Made by a program: the position numbers and the translations under genes
Shown: in pieces, positions 49,119 to 61,932 of the stretch
Numbering within the stretch: position 1 is the stretch's first letter
How the letters are laid out: the number at the start of each line of letters is the position of its first letter
The notes under the pieces: model-generated
Databases searched by the model: none
The model's input: only the letters and a program-made list of their open reading frames with translations
Told to the model about the DNA's origin: nothing
Origin: Chamaelirium japonicum
Taxonomy: Eukaryota > Streptophyta > Magnoliopsida > Liliales > Melanthiaceae
Reading direction: 5' to 3'
NCBI GenBank assembly: GCA_947650365.1
Contig: OX393549.1
Span: 18,829,532-18,893,531, forward strand
Length of the DNA: 64,000 nucleotides

Positions 49119-52100
49119 ATGGAGGTGAAGGGCTCTTTGCTACCATGCGCTCTACTTCTCCTCTCTCAGCTAGTTCATGCTGTCGCCACTGCCGCCGCCC
49201 CCCACCCTTCTCCGCCGGCGGCTCCTGTGGTTCCAGCCGTGATCGCGTTTGGGGATTCCATCGTGGATACTGGGAACAACAACGCGATCACGACCATCGC
49301 CAGGGCCAACTTCCCGCCCTACGGGATAGACTTCGAAGGCGGTGAGCCGACGGGGAGGTTCTGCAATGGACGGATCCCTCCTGACTTCATAGGTATCCAT
49401 CTACAAAAAAAGAGATTCATACGGCGCATATCTTTAATATCTTTAGTCCTAGTGGCAATTTAGGGCGTGTTTGGCATCATTCCGGAACAATCTATTTCAC
49501 TGTTGCAACTACAACGATTTCACTATAGCAGCTACAACGATTTCACTATAGCAGCTACAATGATTTCACTGTAGCAACTACAACGATTTCACTATAGCAG
49601 CTACAATCTACAGTGATTATATTTAGTTATTAGGTTAGGGTTAGGGTTCACTAATAGGATATAGAGTTAGTGTTGGGGTTGGGGTTAGGGTTCACTATTT
49701 AGGTTATAGAATTAGGTTTAGTGTTAGGATTCACTATTTGGGATATATAATTAGCTTTTGGTTTAGGGTTAGGCAATGATGGGCCCAGGATTTTTCTCAG
49801 GAGGGGCATAAACATTAAAAAATAATTGACATTGATGTCTCAAATTGGACGCTTCATCCGGCGACGTGACAGAGTCCCTTCCCTTTCATCAAGTCCTCGG
49901 AGTCCTTAAAAAATTTGGGGTGATAATTGGCCAGGTCGCACTGGTCAAGAATAACATGCAGGGTTTTCGTTCACTACACCAATACTGTTGAAAAAGGATG
50001 TTCAATTATCGTCGTTTTTCAGTATGTCATTTTTTAGTTTGTCATTTTTCAATACTTGTCGTTTTTTACCACTAAAAAATATGTATTGACCGTCGTTTAT
50101 TAAAAGACATATTTTGCTCGTCGTTTATTTATGTAGTTTATTCCTCAAATTGGTATAGTGGTTTTTTTTTTGGAAATAACATAAAGCTTGGTTAATGTGG
50201 GCTGAAGTTGAATGATATGAACCTTGGTTAAACGTCGGGATGAGCTTGGAGCATAGCCGAACTTCACTATGATGGCGGCAAGAAAATAACACACCCAGAC
50301 GACTCCTCCAACAACAAAAACTGAGCCAACTACTCTTCTCCATCAACCCCCAAGGATCTTCAATAAGAGACCCTCCTCCCTAGCCTTCTTCCTTCACACT
50401 AAAAAGTATCAAGGCCAAGAAAACAAACCTAACTTTAGCTGTGCTTCTATGTCTCTGCTCTGCAGCCCCTTCTATATATCTCTTTCTTATCTTTTTCCTC
50501 CAAACCAAAACTCACACTAAAAGGCTTAGTTAACCCTTGGAGAGCCGATGGCCGGTGCATCAAGACCTTGATCCAACGACCCAAAAAATTTCACTTAATT
50601 AAGTGGTGGACACAATGATGGTTTTTGCTACAATGCTACATGGGGCATCTGGACCGTTCCCTAATATGTAGGAGAAAAGGGTACAATCTGATTGTATGTA
50701 AAAAGGTCAGGTAATAATGTGGTGCACGAGTGGTGATTATGTGTAAAGTATAATCGGACGACTCTCTATTCTTCCATAAATGGTCTAGATGGCTCACTTA
50801 ACATCTGGAGCACAAACACTCCGCAGTAAAAAAATTGGATAAATTGGTGCAAGTCTTTGTAACAGATCGTCTTTAGCGATAAGGATGACAAAGAGATACT
50901 TTAGCAGTAGCAAAAAAGTAAAATTTCGCTAATAATGAGTAGCATTTTCTACCATGCAGATTTGTTACTCTTTGTTGTAATGAGTAGTAAAATTTGTGAT
51001 TTTAGTATTAGGGACAGTTTTGTCAGTTAAAGGATAGAAAAAGTCAACGGAGATACTTGCTGTAAATGCATCTTTTTGAGAGAGACCTAGTGCAAAGCTA
51101 TCTTATTGATCGTCGTTTTCACCAAATCGATCTATTGATAGGGACCTAACACTAAGTCAAGAAAATTCCTTGTACACACAATGAATAAGATGAGAAGATA
51201 TGAGAACTGGAGCCGAAGTCGTTGCTTCATATCTTCTTTATTTTTCATCGGAATTCAGTGGTTACGAAGACGTTGTGATCCCCATGCAATACTCTACGAC
51301 ATCGAATAGAGTCGAGCAAAAAAATTGAAGCCAACACCAACATACAGACTTGCGAAATATGTCCAAAACCTCTAATTTTTTCCTAAAGTGAGGGGGGGGA
51401 GGCCCCCTGGGCCTAAGGTAGGTCCGCCACTGGGGTTAGGGTTAGGGTTCACTATTTAGGGTATAAAATTAAGTTTAGGATTAGGGTTGACTATTTAGGT
51501 TTAATGTTAGGTTCAATATTTAGGGTATAAGATTAGCATTAGAGTTGGGGTTTCACAACACGATTAAAATGTTTTGGAATTCTGAAACCTTTTTGTCGTG
51601 TTGTGAAACGGTTTAACTAGATGATTAATGGAAAGGCATATGAGTCAATTTACTTGCAATTTGACCTATTGCAATTGAAACTTTGAGACGTGCATCTCTC
51701 TTAATAGGAGAGTTTTGTCAAGACCTACAGTTAATGGAATGTTCTTAAATGGACCTAATGCAAATTGCCCCTAGTTTTATTGATAGCACTCTACTAAGCA
51801 GTGATTCAACCCTATCCTAATTTATATTATAATAGTTTGTATTAAAATTGCATAATTTTGTCAAATGAAAATCTCCATCCTTCAACTAAGCTGTTTGGAA
51901 TGGATAGGAAGGGAATGTGAGCTCTTTAACTAGATATTTGCTAATGTGTTTCTTTTAGGATGTATTCGTATTATATTTATAGAAATTATCACTAATCTAA
52001 AGATGGAATTATTAATCTAAAAACTCAATTGATTTTTAGATCTTATAGGGTCATTTTTCAAATTAAAATTTTCATATATACCCCTAACTTTTCTAAAGGC

Positions 52101-55100
52101 TCATTCTTTTGGGTGGAAACGAATAGCAGAAATAAAGTGAGCGGTTGAAATGACTTTATTTATGCCCTTCTCCTTCGTTCTTTTGGGTTTTAGGTGGGCG
52201 GAAAAGCATCCACCTAGGTGGATGATTTCAGCCATCCGGGCTGATTTGCTTTCCTCCCAAAATCCTGACGACATTCTCTTTCTTTTCTCTTGCTGAAGCA
52301 TTGATCGGACCCGGGCAATTTCTACAAGTTTCTCCCGTTAGGGTTTTGTCTGATTTTTCCTATTTTTTGGCATCATCAAGGTGAGTTTCTCTCATTTGGT
52401 TGTCACCTTCGTTTTCGACACATCCTGGGCTACATTTTGATCCTTCAGGGTTTTTTTTTCCGGCTCGATCCACCGCTAGGGTTTGCTTCCGGGAATTTTT
52501 TCGGCTAACGTTTACATTCTTGCCATTGATCAATGCTACAGTTTACATTTCGATCATTATCCGGGTGCTAATGGTCTGCATTTGATCTTTGAATCAGTGT
52601 TGTCATGCTGAATTTGATTTTTGAATTAGTGCTGATGGTTTTCATGTGATCTTTGAATCAGTGTTGTGCTGAATTTGATCTTTGAATAGTTCTGATGGTC
52701 TGCATTTGTTCTTTGAATCAGTGTTGTTGTGCTGAATCTGATCTTCGTGAGTCCTGTCAGTTTTGTATTTGCTCTTGAACAAGTTTTCATTTCCCTCCCC
52801 TAATTTTTATTTTCATTTCATTCGCAAAAGAACGGCTGACATTAATTTCTCATTTAGTTTCCTCCCTCTCAAAAGAACATTTGAAATGAACCCCAGCAGA
52901 AATGAAGTGAATGAAAATGAAGTCAACTAATTTCATTTCCATTTCCACTGGTTGGGTGGAAATGAAAACAACGCACCCTAAACCAATTTCACCCTTCTTT
53001 AGAAAATAACGACATTACCCTTGTTTCTCAAAAAAAAAAAACTTTATCCTTATTTCTGACCTCCATCCTCACTCCTGTCGTGGCAACAATGAATCAAACT
53101 TAATTGCAAATTTTGTTATTGTGGAAAAATAAGTAGTAATACCTTAATTCAAAAAAAAAAAACAGTAATAGAGAAAATTTTGGAAATGATATATAAATAT
53201 CATATTTTAGATGGCATTATTAGAAATAGGAAATATTTTTTGAGGCATAATGCAAGATATCCTTTTAGTAATTTGATACTTATATAATGAGCAAAACCAC
53301 AAGAATCAGTTGTCATCCAATATTTCCAGCTTCAAAATTGGGTGTAAAGGAGCTGGTACCTGCTTATCTTGGCACGACTCTCAATCCCAAAGACATCCTC
53401 ACCGGTGTGAGCTTCGCTTCGGCTGGGACAGGATACGACCCCCTGACCGCTGATCTTTTGGTATGTTTCTTCAAATCGCCACGTTTAATTCTAGTTTTGT
53501 TTTGTTTGAATCATGTTTCATAATTAAAAACCGAGTGTTCGCTACATTTTGTTTCAGTCGGTCATACCGATGACGGATCAACTGGATCTATTCAAAGAGT
53601 ACAAGGAGAAGCTGATCAGTGCAGCGGGCGCCGATAGAGCAGCCACCATTATTTCTGAAAGTCTATACATAGTGAGTGGAGGATCCAATGATATAGCCAA
53701 CACTTATTTCACATCATTTTTGAGGAGGCCACTTTACGATATCACGTCTTATGTGGACTTGATGGCCACTTATGCTACTAGCTTCCTTGAGGTAAATTCT
53801 ATTTTTCATAATTTACCTCTGATTTAATTTTTTTTTTTTACTATTGGTGCTTAACACTTTAGAGTAAACAAATTAAGATGATGAATAAGACTTTTATTTA
53901 AGTTGCTTTTTACAGGTAGAGTATTTAATTCATACACCTACTAAACTAGTAAATAGTACTATTAAGTGTTATTAACTTAGCCTTCATGGTACTTTTTTTT
54001 TTTTAATTGTTAGCAAAAAATCCTTATAAAATGACATTTCAGGGGGGAAAGCTATACCTTAAAAAATCTTAAAACTGCATTCATCTATATATAGAAGTTG
54101 GCATTCTTTCAATATACGAGGGGCGATACAAACCGAATGATCATAAGAGAATGAGAATGGATCAACATTACAACCCACAATGAAGTTGGCTAGACTATGA
54201 GTACACTCATTGAGTCTCCTGGGGATGTGTTTTGGAGTGCCATCTCCTAGGCTTACAAGGATGCTTCTGCAATCTACGATAGTGTTCCGTAGTCTTCAAG
54301 GTGTGAATTGTGGGTGCATAAAATATATATCCACACTCTCGCTCAGCACCAAGTCAAAGCTTTCAGAAAAGGAGATCGATATTTCAAGTGGTACGACAAG
54401 GGAGGCAGGAAGACGTAACTCAAGTCCTCAAGACCCAACAATCACCATCCCAGAGTCGCCCGAGTGATGGACAAGAGGATACAAATAGAGAAAAAGTACC
54501 CCAACGATGGCCAAAGCTCATTCCGTGACTCACCAACTAGCTATGACTCAGGAGCGGGCCGGCTTGGTTCAAAGGTCCATGCGTGGTGGACTGTGCCAAA
54601 CACTCTACCTACCAGAAGGCACCAAGTAGAAGATTACCCAGCAGAGTCTACAGTTTGAGTGGCAGGCGAGTCCAAGCGACACGTGACAGCCTAATCCAAA
54701 AGGGGAACAAACACACCATGAAGAACTCTCGGGACGACAGCTTGATGGATCCATGGCACAAGCTCCAATTCCAACCCACAAACGACAACTTTCAATGAAA
54801 GAAGTGTTGGGCTTATAAGCAATGAAAACACAGCACATGGAAGACATGTGTCATTTAATGACACTTCCAGCTTCCTCAATAAAAGAGAGATTGGGAGCAC
54901 AAAGGAGAGGGCTGATGATGCATGCAGGGTTCTTAAAATAACACAAGTGGTGAATTTAAGCAATTAAAAAAAATTATGCACTTATTTATTCAATTTCCAG
55001 CAAAGGTAAAGAAATCTAATTATCATCCAATCATGCCCAAACAAGTTTACTTAAGCGAAGAGTTAAAACTAGCATGTGAATAATTAATTTCATATTTTAA

Positions 55101-57442
55101 TAAGTAAATTCCCGCAATGATGTGGTGAACAATAACCAAACACGAGCAATAATCTCAAGAAAAACGTAGATCTAAGCAAGTTATAATCTAATGGATGAGA
55201 TTTGTAAGAAGCCAACAATGATGGAAACCCAAGTATAATTCAGCAATAGGATGGTCACCACATGAAAAAATTGAGGGGCGATTAATCGATCAAACCGTGC
55301 CTCAGTCAATATCGGTCGCTAACGATGACTCCGTTGTTCTAGATGAAGTGGGCTGAATAGGAGGGGTGGCCTGGAAGAGAGGGGTGAAGAACCCGAGATG
55401 AGTTGATCTTGAGAAAGAGATGATCTCCGCGTCGATCTTCCATGAAGTCATAGATGAAGACGTGGCGGCGAGGAAGAAGCCTGCAGAGAGAAAAAGAAGA
55501 CTAGAAGCTGAAGGATTTGTCAAATAAGATTCCCGAACAAATGCTCACGCTTCTACGTCAGGGAATCTTCCTTCATCATAATTGATCACTAGTAGGGTTT
55601 ATGAAGGGATTTTATAGGAGGGAAAATAAAAATGAAAATTAAAAGAAGGAGGGGCAAACCGCGTGCTGGTGTACGGCTCGAAAAGAGAGAAGGACAATTG
55701 AGGGGGGTCCACGAATGGCCTTTTAGGGATTCTTTGGGCTTTCGAATCTCATCTATTGAGATTAGTTGTCGACTTACAATCCTATTGCTATGATAGAACT
55801 TATTAATGAGTCTGTTCAGCATCTATGGCTCAAACCGGATACGAACATGGCTCACATCTATCCAAACCAGAAATAGCTTTCTAATGATGCAGATGGATTG
55901 GCTATCGACCTACTGGATCTCTAATGCTAAGCCATAAATTGTTGTCAATTTTATGAATGTGTCTATAATTACAGCTATAATCTAATTTGTACTTATGTTT
56001 TGTATTCATCCTTGTGGCTTTTTTTTTTTTTTTTTGGTTCAGGAATTAATTCAACTTGGGGCACGGAGAATTTGGGTCGGGGGGCTTACACCTCTTGGAT
56101 GCTTACCATCACAAAGGACTCTGGCAGGAGGGTTTCAGAGGGATTGTGACCCAGCACGTAATCAAGCAGCAACGATGTTTAATTCGAAGATGGGATTGGA
56201 AATAGAGAAGCTTAAGAGTAAATTCAATGGCACAAAGATTATCATCGTTGATCACTACTCTATAATGGACGATTTTACTCGTCGGCCCTCCAATTATGGT
56301 AATTTCATCTTTTCCAATTTTCAATTCGTTTTCATTCCCCCCCCCCCCCCGCGTTCGCTTCTTGTTTTTTTGAGAAACCCATCAGCATCACACCTGAGGG
56401 GTGTTAAGGCTTGGACCATACCGGTTAGTTTGTCGATGAAGGCAGCCTCGGTCTTTTTTTATATGTTAATTTTAAGTTCTACTTATTTTAAACCACACTA
56501 ATTTGCCAAATATAACTTATATGGCATTGCTTGCCATTGTTGATCATGATCACAATTATATGTTTTAATAACGTTTTGCTCCAAAAGGGTAACATCTTGA
56601 AGCACTCCGAGCTAGTAATATGGTATCATATCACAATATGTATATTAAGTGGTCTAATGCTGCCCCCCCCCCCCCTTCAACGTTTTTTTTTTGGGGGTTA
56701 TTTTGACTTTTTCCCTCAAATTTGCCTTGAATTAAACTTTACCCCCATTTTTCATTAATTATACTTTACCCCCCAAAACTAACTGTTCCGTCAGCTCAAC
56801 CCCCCAAAATCTTATTTCTTTTCCATCAGCTCACCCTTTCTCTTAGATGGTGAGCTGACGGAACAGCTAGTTTTGGGGGGTATAGTCTAATTAATGAAAA
56901 TATGCAGGGTAAAGTCTAATTCAAGGCAAAATTTGGAGGGGCAAAGTCAAAAAAATCCTTTTTTTTTTTTTGTGGGTCTATACTTGTCTCAACACTCCCC
57001 CACACGGAGCATACGGGTCCAGCTTTGATACCATGTTACTAACCCAAAGTGCTCCAAGAGGTTAGCCTTTTGGAGTACTCCGGGTTAGTAACATGGTATC
57101 AGAGCACAATATGCATATTAAGCGGCCTAATGGCGTCCCCCTTTCCGATGTGGGACTAAACCTGTCTCAACAAATAACATCCAAATCAACACTAAAGTAT
57201 TGGCCGCAACTTCTGTATCAGCATGCTTAACTATCTATATGTTTGCAGGATTTGAGGAGACAACCAAGGGATGTTGTGGTACTGGAGAATTTGAGGCCAC
57301 ATTCTTATGTAACATTTTGACCTCATCTGTGTGCGCGGATCATACAAAATATGTTTACTGGGATAGCTTCCACCCCACGGAGAGAGCCTATGAGATCATC
57401 GTTGATTATTTGTTGAAGAGATACCTGCACGACACGTTATAA
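49119..57442 (+). CDS. GDSL esterase/lipase, EXL-like, copy C (5 exons, 362 aa)
   Basis: The exons are 49119-49392, 53330-53460, 53558-53791, 56043-56298 and 57249-57442. The lengths are identical to copy A, all introns are GT-AG and the frame is open throughout. The signal peptide and the Ser47, Gly124, Asn179, Asp337 and His340 positions are kept. Differences from A include Lys62 to Arg (AKANF to ARANF), Thr to Pro (LNTKD to LNPKD), Asn to Asp (MTNQ to MTDQ), Gln to Arg (GAQR to GARR) and Thr to Ser (KLKTKF to KLKSKF). An in-frame ATG 45 bases upstream would add 15 residues, but it lies near the predicted transcription start. Its proximal promoter is kept while the distal upstream DNA is replaced, so expression may differ from copy A. 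Confidence 0.88.
49774..51432. mobile_element. hAT-like element in intron 1 (copy C)
   Basis: Orthologue of 39010-40668 with the same length (1659 bp) and GGGTTAGG flanks. Confidence 0.7.
52097..52978. mobile_element. PIF/Harbinger-like element in intron 1 (copy C)
   Basis: Orthologue of 30857-31740; the right flank keeps TAA. Confidence 0.5.
56330..56690. other. Intron 4 block kept only in copy C
   Basis: This segment of about 355 bp between two CGTTTT words is missing from A and B. It contains two C-runs and, near 56590-56660, a diverged second copy of the TRIM-like end (AGTAATATGGTATCATATC) that also occurs further down the intron. Loss from A and B by recombination between the short repeats is more likely than gain in C. 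Confidence 0.6.
56693..56958. mobile_element. Mutator-like MITE in intron 4 (copy C)
   Basis: Orthologue of 35040-35305. Confidence 0.65.
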
Positions 57443-57842
57443 GAGAGAACATCTCGAACCACGCTCTGTAGTGGTGGGCCTTCCAGCGTCTCACCTTAGT
57501 GGCGACCTTTCCTATCTGTGGGGTTAATAAAAATAAGTGCACTTCTATCGTTCATGTAACCTTAGCAACGACCTTTCCTATCTGTGTGATTAATAAAAAT
57601 AAGTGCACTTCTATCGCTCGTGTGGCGAGTTTCGATCCTTGGTCTATCTTGTGCTGGCACACTAACGAGTGATATACTGATCGCTTTAATTGTTCTTATA
57701 TAAATGTTTACCCTTGTTTTGTTGAGAATTGCATTTATGTTCTTTGTTTAAAAATTAACAATAATCCTTGAGCTTTGACAAAATGGTTGGCAAAATTTAA
57801 GAATGAAATGACCAAAGTATCCATTCCCCCCCCCCTGATAGT

Positions 57843-58337
57843 TAGGGGTGGCAATTCTTGACCCGACCCGCCAACCCGACCCGAACCCGACCCGAAGTTC
57901 GCGGGTTTGGGTTTGGCCTAAACGGGTTCGGGTCATAAACGGGTCGACTCGATTGACCCGTTTATTTAATGGGTCGGGTTCGGGTTTATACATATAACCC
58001 GATTGACCCGACTTGACCCGTTTAACAAATGGGTCGTGTCAACCCGACCCGACCCAACCCGAACCAACCCAAGCCAACCCGATCAAACCCGGCCCAATCC
58101 GACTGGTCTTTACCCAACCCGACAGGTTTACATGGGTTCTGTTGACCCAACCCGAGCCAACCCGACCCGACCCGTTTAGTAAACGGGTTAAACGGATCGG
58201 GTCGGGTCAACCCGTTTATTAGGCGGGTCGGGTTTGGGTTTAAGTTTTTGACCCGTTTATTAAACAGGTCGGGTTCGGGTTGGGTGTTTTGCCCTTATAC
58301 ATATGTCTCAACCCGACCCGACCCATTGCCACCCCTA
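57843..58337. mobile_element. hAT-like MITE, family 1, unit C 3' flank
   Basis: Same ends as the A and B copies. The right flank is GTGATAGT; the left is TGATAGT next to a shortened C-run. The interior has lost some ACCCG repeats (495 bp in all). Confidence 0.85.
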
Positions 58338-58454
58338 GTGATAGTATTCAATTTTAGAATAATTCATGATTCATTTGAAAGCATAAATCCAAAAAAATTG
58401 AAGAGCCGATCATTCAAAAAATTTTGTTTTTGCACACAACCAAGGGGGTTCTAT

Positions 58455-58838
58455 TCACGGCGCCCAAGGCCCAAACACAATATTGACAAAACAACTAGGG
58501 GGCACAAGATTCCCACCCATCACCATATCCCCACTAACAAAACCATCCTCTGCAAAAAGACCAGTTATGCATTCAGGAGTAGTAGCCGAATCAAAAACCT
58601 CCATTCGATCCATCGAATGAGCCGCTAAAGTATGGGTACACTTGTTGGCCGCTCTAGGGATATAATTAGGAGAGATAAGCCAGCAACCCCGCATAATTCT
58701 TCTGCAGTCAGCAAGGATATCTTGCAACTTCCAAAGGATCTCCATAGACCCTTGAGACAGAAGCCGTACGGCTTCAAGGTTGTCACCTTCAAAGGGGATC
58801 AACTTGGCATAGGTAGCATGCCTATCAAGTTTCATCAA
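58455..58838 (-). pseudogene. RNase H-like fragment, unit C, 127 aa
   Basis: Third copy, still open, with further amino-acid changes (Ser to Tyr in SPNSIPR, Ala to Thr in NKCAHTL, Glu to Asp in FAEEG). Confidence 0.6.
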
Positions 58839-58905
58839 ATTTTGAAACCTCTAGGTTGGTTTCGCACAAGGTTTCACATATAAGAGGTTTCTCACTGAAT
58901 CAAGA

Positions 58906-59102
<197 letters not shown>

Positions 59103-59302
59103 CTTTAATGGTGTGCATTCTCTCCTTAAATCAATTTGACGTGGGGTATTAGATGTATACTACTATTAGTTCCACCTTAGTTGTGGTACTTTAATGGTGT
59201 GCATTCTCTCCTTATATAAGGAGAGGTAGTCTTATGGAATAATGAAGAGATAATACGAGTTTTCTCCCCAAACCCTAACTCTCTCTCCTCTCTCTTTGTT
59301 AC

Positions 59303-59871
59303 TAGGCGTGCAACTCGGGTCGGGTTGGTTCGAGTTTGAGCCAAACCAGAACCGACCCAAAAGTTATCGGTGCTACTATTTTCTAACACTACCCAACCCG
59401 AATTCTGTATAAACCTGACCCAACCCGACCCGAACCAAATCGGGTCGGTTCTCGGGTCTGATTTAAACTAGGGATGCAACTCGGGTCATATTGAAACTAC
59501 ACGGTGCAATCGATCTGATTTAAAGTAATGGCCGAGTTGAACTATGGGGTGCAATGGGTCTGATTTAAACTAATGGCCTAGTTGAACCATGGGGTGTAAT
59601 GGGTCCGATGTAAGCTAATGGCCTAGTTTAATTAATGGCCGAGTTGCACCCCTAGTTTAAACTAATGGCCGAGTTGCACCCCTAGTATAAGGATCCAGGT
59701 AGTGTTGGTTTTGGTTTACCCGAGCCCTAACCCAGAACCGACCCGATTTAGTCGGGTCAAGATATATCGGAACCAAACAAACTCAAAATTTAAAAATACC
59801 CAAACCAACCCAACCCATTTAGTTCAGATTGGTTCGGTTCTCGGGTTTACCTGACCCAAGTTGCACCCCTA
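59303..59871. mobile_element. hAT-like MITE, family 2 (unit D)
   Basis: Same insertion; it starts TAGGCGTGCAACTCGGG, and the right flank is TTCGTAAC at 59872-59879. Confidence 0.75.
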
Positions 59872-59949
59872 TTCGTAACAAATAAAAAAAATTAGCAAAT
59901 TAGGTATAGGTCCCTAGCTATGTTAGTTCCCTAATCTTCCTGGTCGTAA

Positions 59950-61790
59950 TTCTGTACAACGGGGCCTTTACTATATTAGTTTCCCCTTGCGTCCAAACCC
60001 TAAGCAATGAGATCCCAAGCCGTCCGTTAGTCGGGTACAAACCCAACCCCATGGGAACCAAACCACTAGCCATTTGGGCCCGAAATCCAAATAAACTCAG
60101 AAAGCCTACCCATTTGTAACCTGAAATTAACCCACCTAATTGTAAATCCGACCCGCTGACAAACAATCCATCATATCCTTCGTTGTCTTTTGACCATAAC
60201 TTTTGACCCACACATCAAAATCCGACGACCCAAATACCAAACTTGCATGATTTTTCAAACCCGATCCACTCGTACCATATATCGATCCGGTAGGCCCCAC
60301 TGTATAGAATTACGACTCTGCTCTTGATCATGATATCCTATCGTTGTGACCAGTCCCACTATGATTCCTGCTCTTCACTTACATACTGTAGCTACTATTA
60401 TTCTCCCGAATACCTTGATCATCATCCACCATACAAGAAAGACTATGGTCCACATGCTTCTGCACTATCCCCTACTCAGATGTCTTTAACCTAACACAAC
60501 ATGTACATCCTTCTACTCGTAAGCCTCTCGTGGAGTATTATTCTTGTTGCATTTGTAAATAGGCTTATGCTCTTAATGTGCTCGCTGGGACTTTTCTCCA
60601 GTGGTTCCTCTGGTTCAGTGCCATCGGTTCAAGTTATCAATACAATTATTAGCGTACTCAGCGCATGTTGGACGACATTGAGTATGTTCTCCAAGTGAAA
60701 CAACGAGACATAGAGCTAGCGTGTGAAATCTGATCAATGGTATGAGCAGATGATGGCCAGGTACGAACACCGTCAGGCTCAGCTTGTGTCTTTACCTCCT
60801 ACGGTGCCATCAGTGCAACCTATGCCACATGTCCGGCCTCCACGTCAATCAAAGGCACTCTCACCATCAGAGGAGTCACCACTATCGACAGCCTTGCACT
60901 CGGAGCCTCCGTTGCTAGCTGAGCTTCTTCTTGTAGCAGCACTTTGAGCCAAGTATTTTCCCTTGATCGATCTTTCAGCAGGATTGCCACTCGTAGTTTA
61001 CTTCAACAAGATAGGCTTTCTTCAACACGTTGACTTTCATGGGACAGAGGGATCAGCAACGGCTTCTCTACTTCTCCAGCAGTACTTGAGTATGCATACT
61101 TCCAAGCTACTCCATCAGCACGCCCAAGTGATCGACTTCTTCAGGCTGCGTTGTTACCTCTCCGACTCTTGATCCCAGTGCACCTCCTTTGGACAATTTG
61201 TGTGAGACCCGGGAGACAACCGTTGTGTGGCGCACCATCCACTATTGGGGATACATCACCAGATGCTGACTTCAAAGACGCCCCTACGGTGGTCATGATC
61301 TGTCATCTAGTACTTCACGATTCGACTTCCTATAACTCGAGGACGAGTTCTGCGTAGCGGAAGTGAATGACGCGGAGCAGGATTTAACAAACACATGCTT
61401 CGAAGCCAAATCTGTCTGGCACGCATCCCGGCCGATGCTTGATGAAGAATTTTTTATTATTTTTAGAATTAATAATTCTTAAAATTATATTATTCAGAAT
61501 AAAATATTAATTTCAGAATAAAATAATTATTTTATTATAAAATTAATAATTTAATCCAAAAATGATATATTCCAGATTTAGCTTTGAAATTATTAATTTA
61601 ATCCAAATTTGTCCTAAGAAGTCGCCGCACGAACAAGCGGGAGGGCCACCGAGCGGAGAACGGGTGTTGAACCCGGGTTAATGTTAACTAGGAGGGGAAC
61701 CACTACCTAATTAAGCAACCGCCTCACCTATTTTCTACTCCGATAAGGGATCAGACAAACGAAAACCCATTTTTTTTGGATTCAAAGCCT
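59950..61790. other. Distal upstream region of GDSL copy D
   Basis: This matches about 24297-26170 of unit A apart from a gap of about 36 bp near 59980. No intact gene is seen. Confidence 0.6.
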
Positions 61791-61864
61791 CGAGATGTCT
61801 GGTTGTCACATTTATTATTGCTTTCCTATTAACGGTAACTAAGACCCTTCCCATGGGCCTTGGC

Positions 61865-61871
61865 TATAAAA
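61865..61871 (+). promoter_or_regulatory. TATA box, GDSL copy D
   Basis: TATAAAA lies 62 bases before the start codon at 61933, with A-type upstream sequence. Confidence 0.7.
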
Positions 61872-61932
61872 CGCCTTTCCAGTATGTATGTATGCATGCA
61901 TACTTGTCGAGGACAAAGCCAGTGAGAGAAGG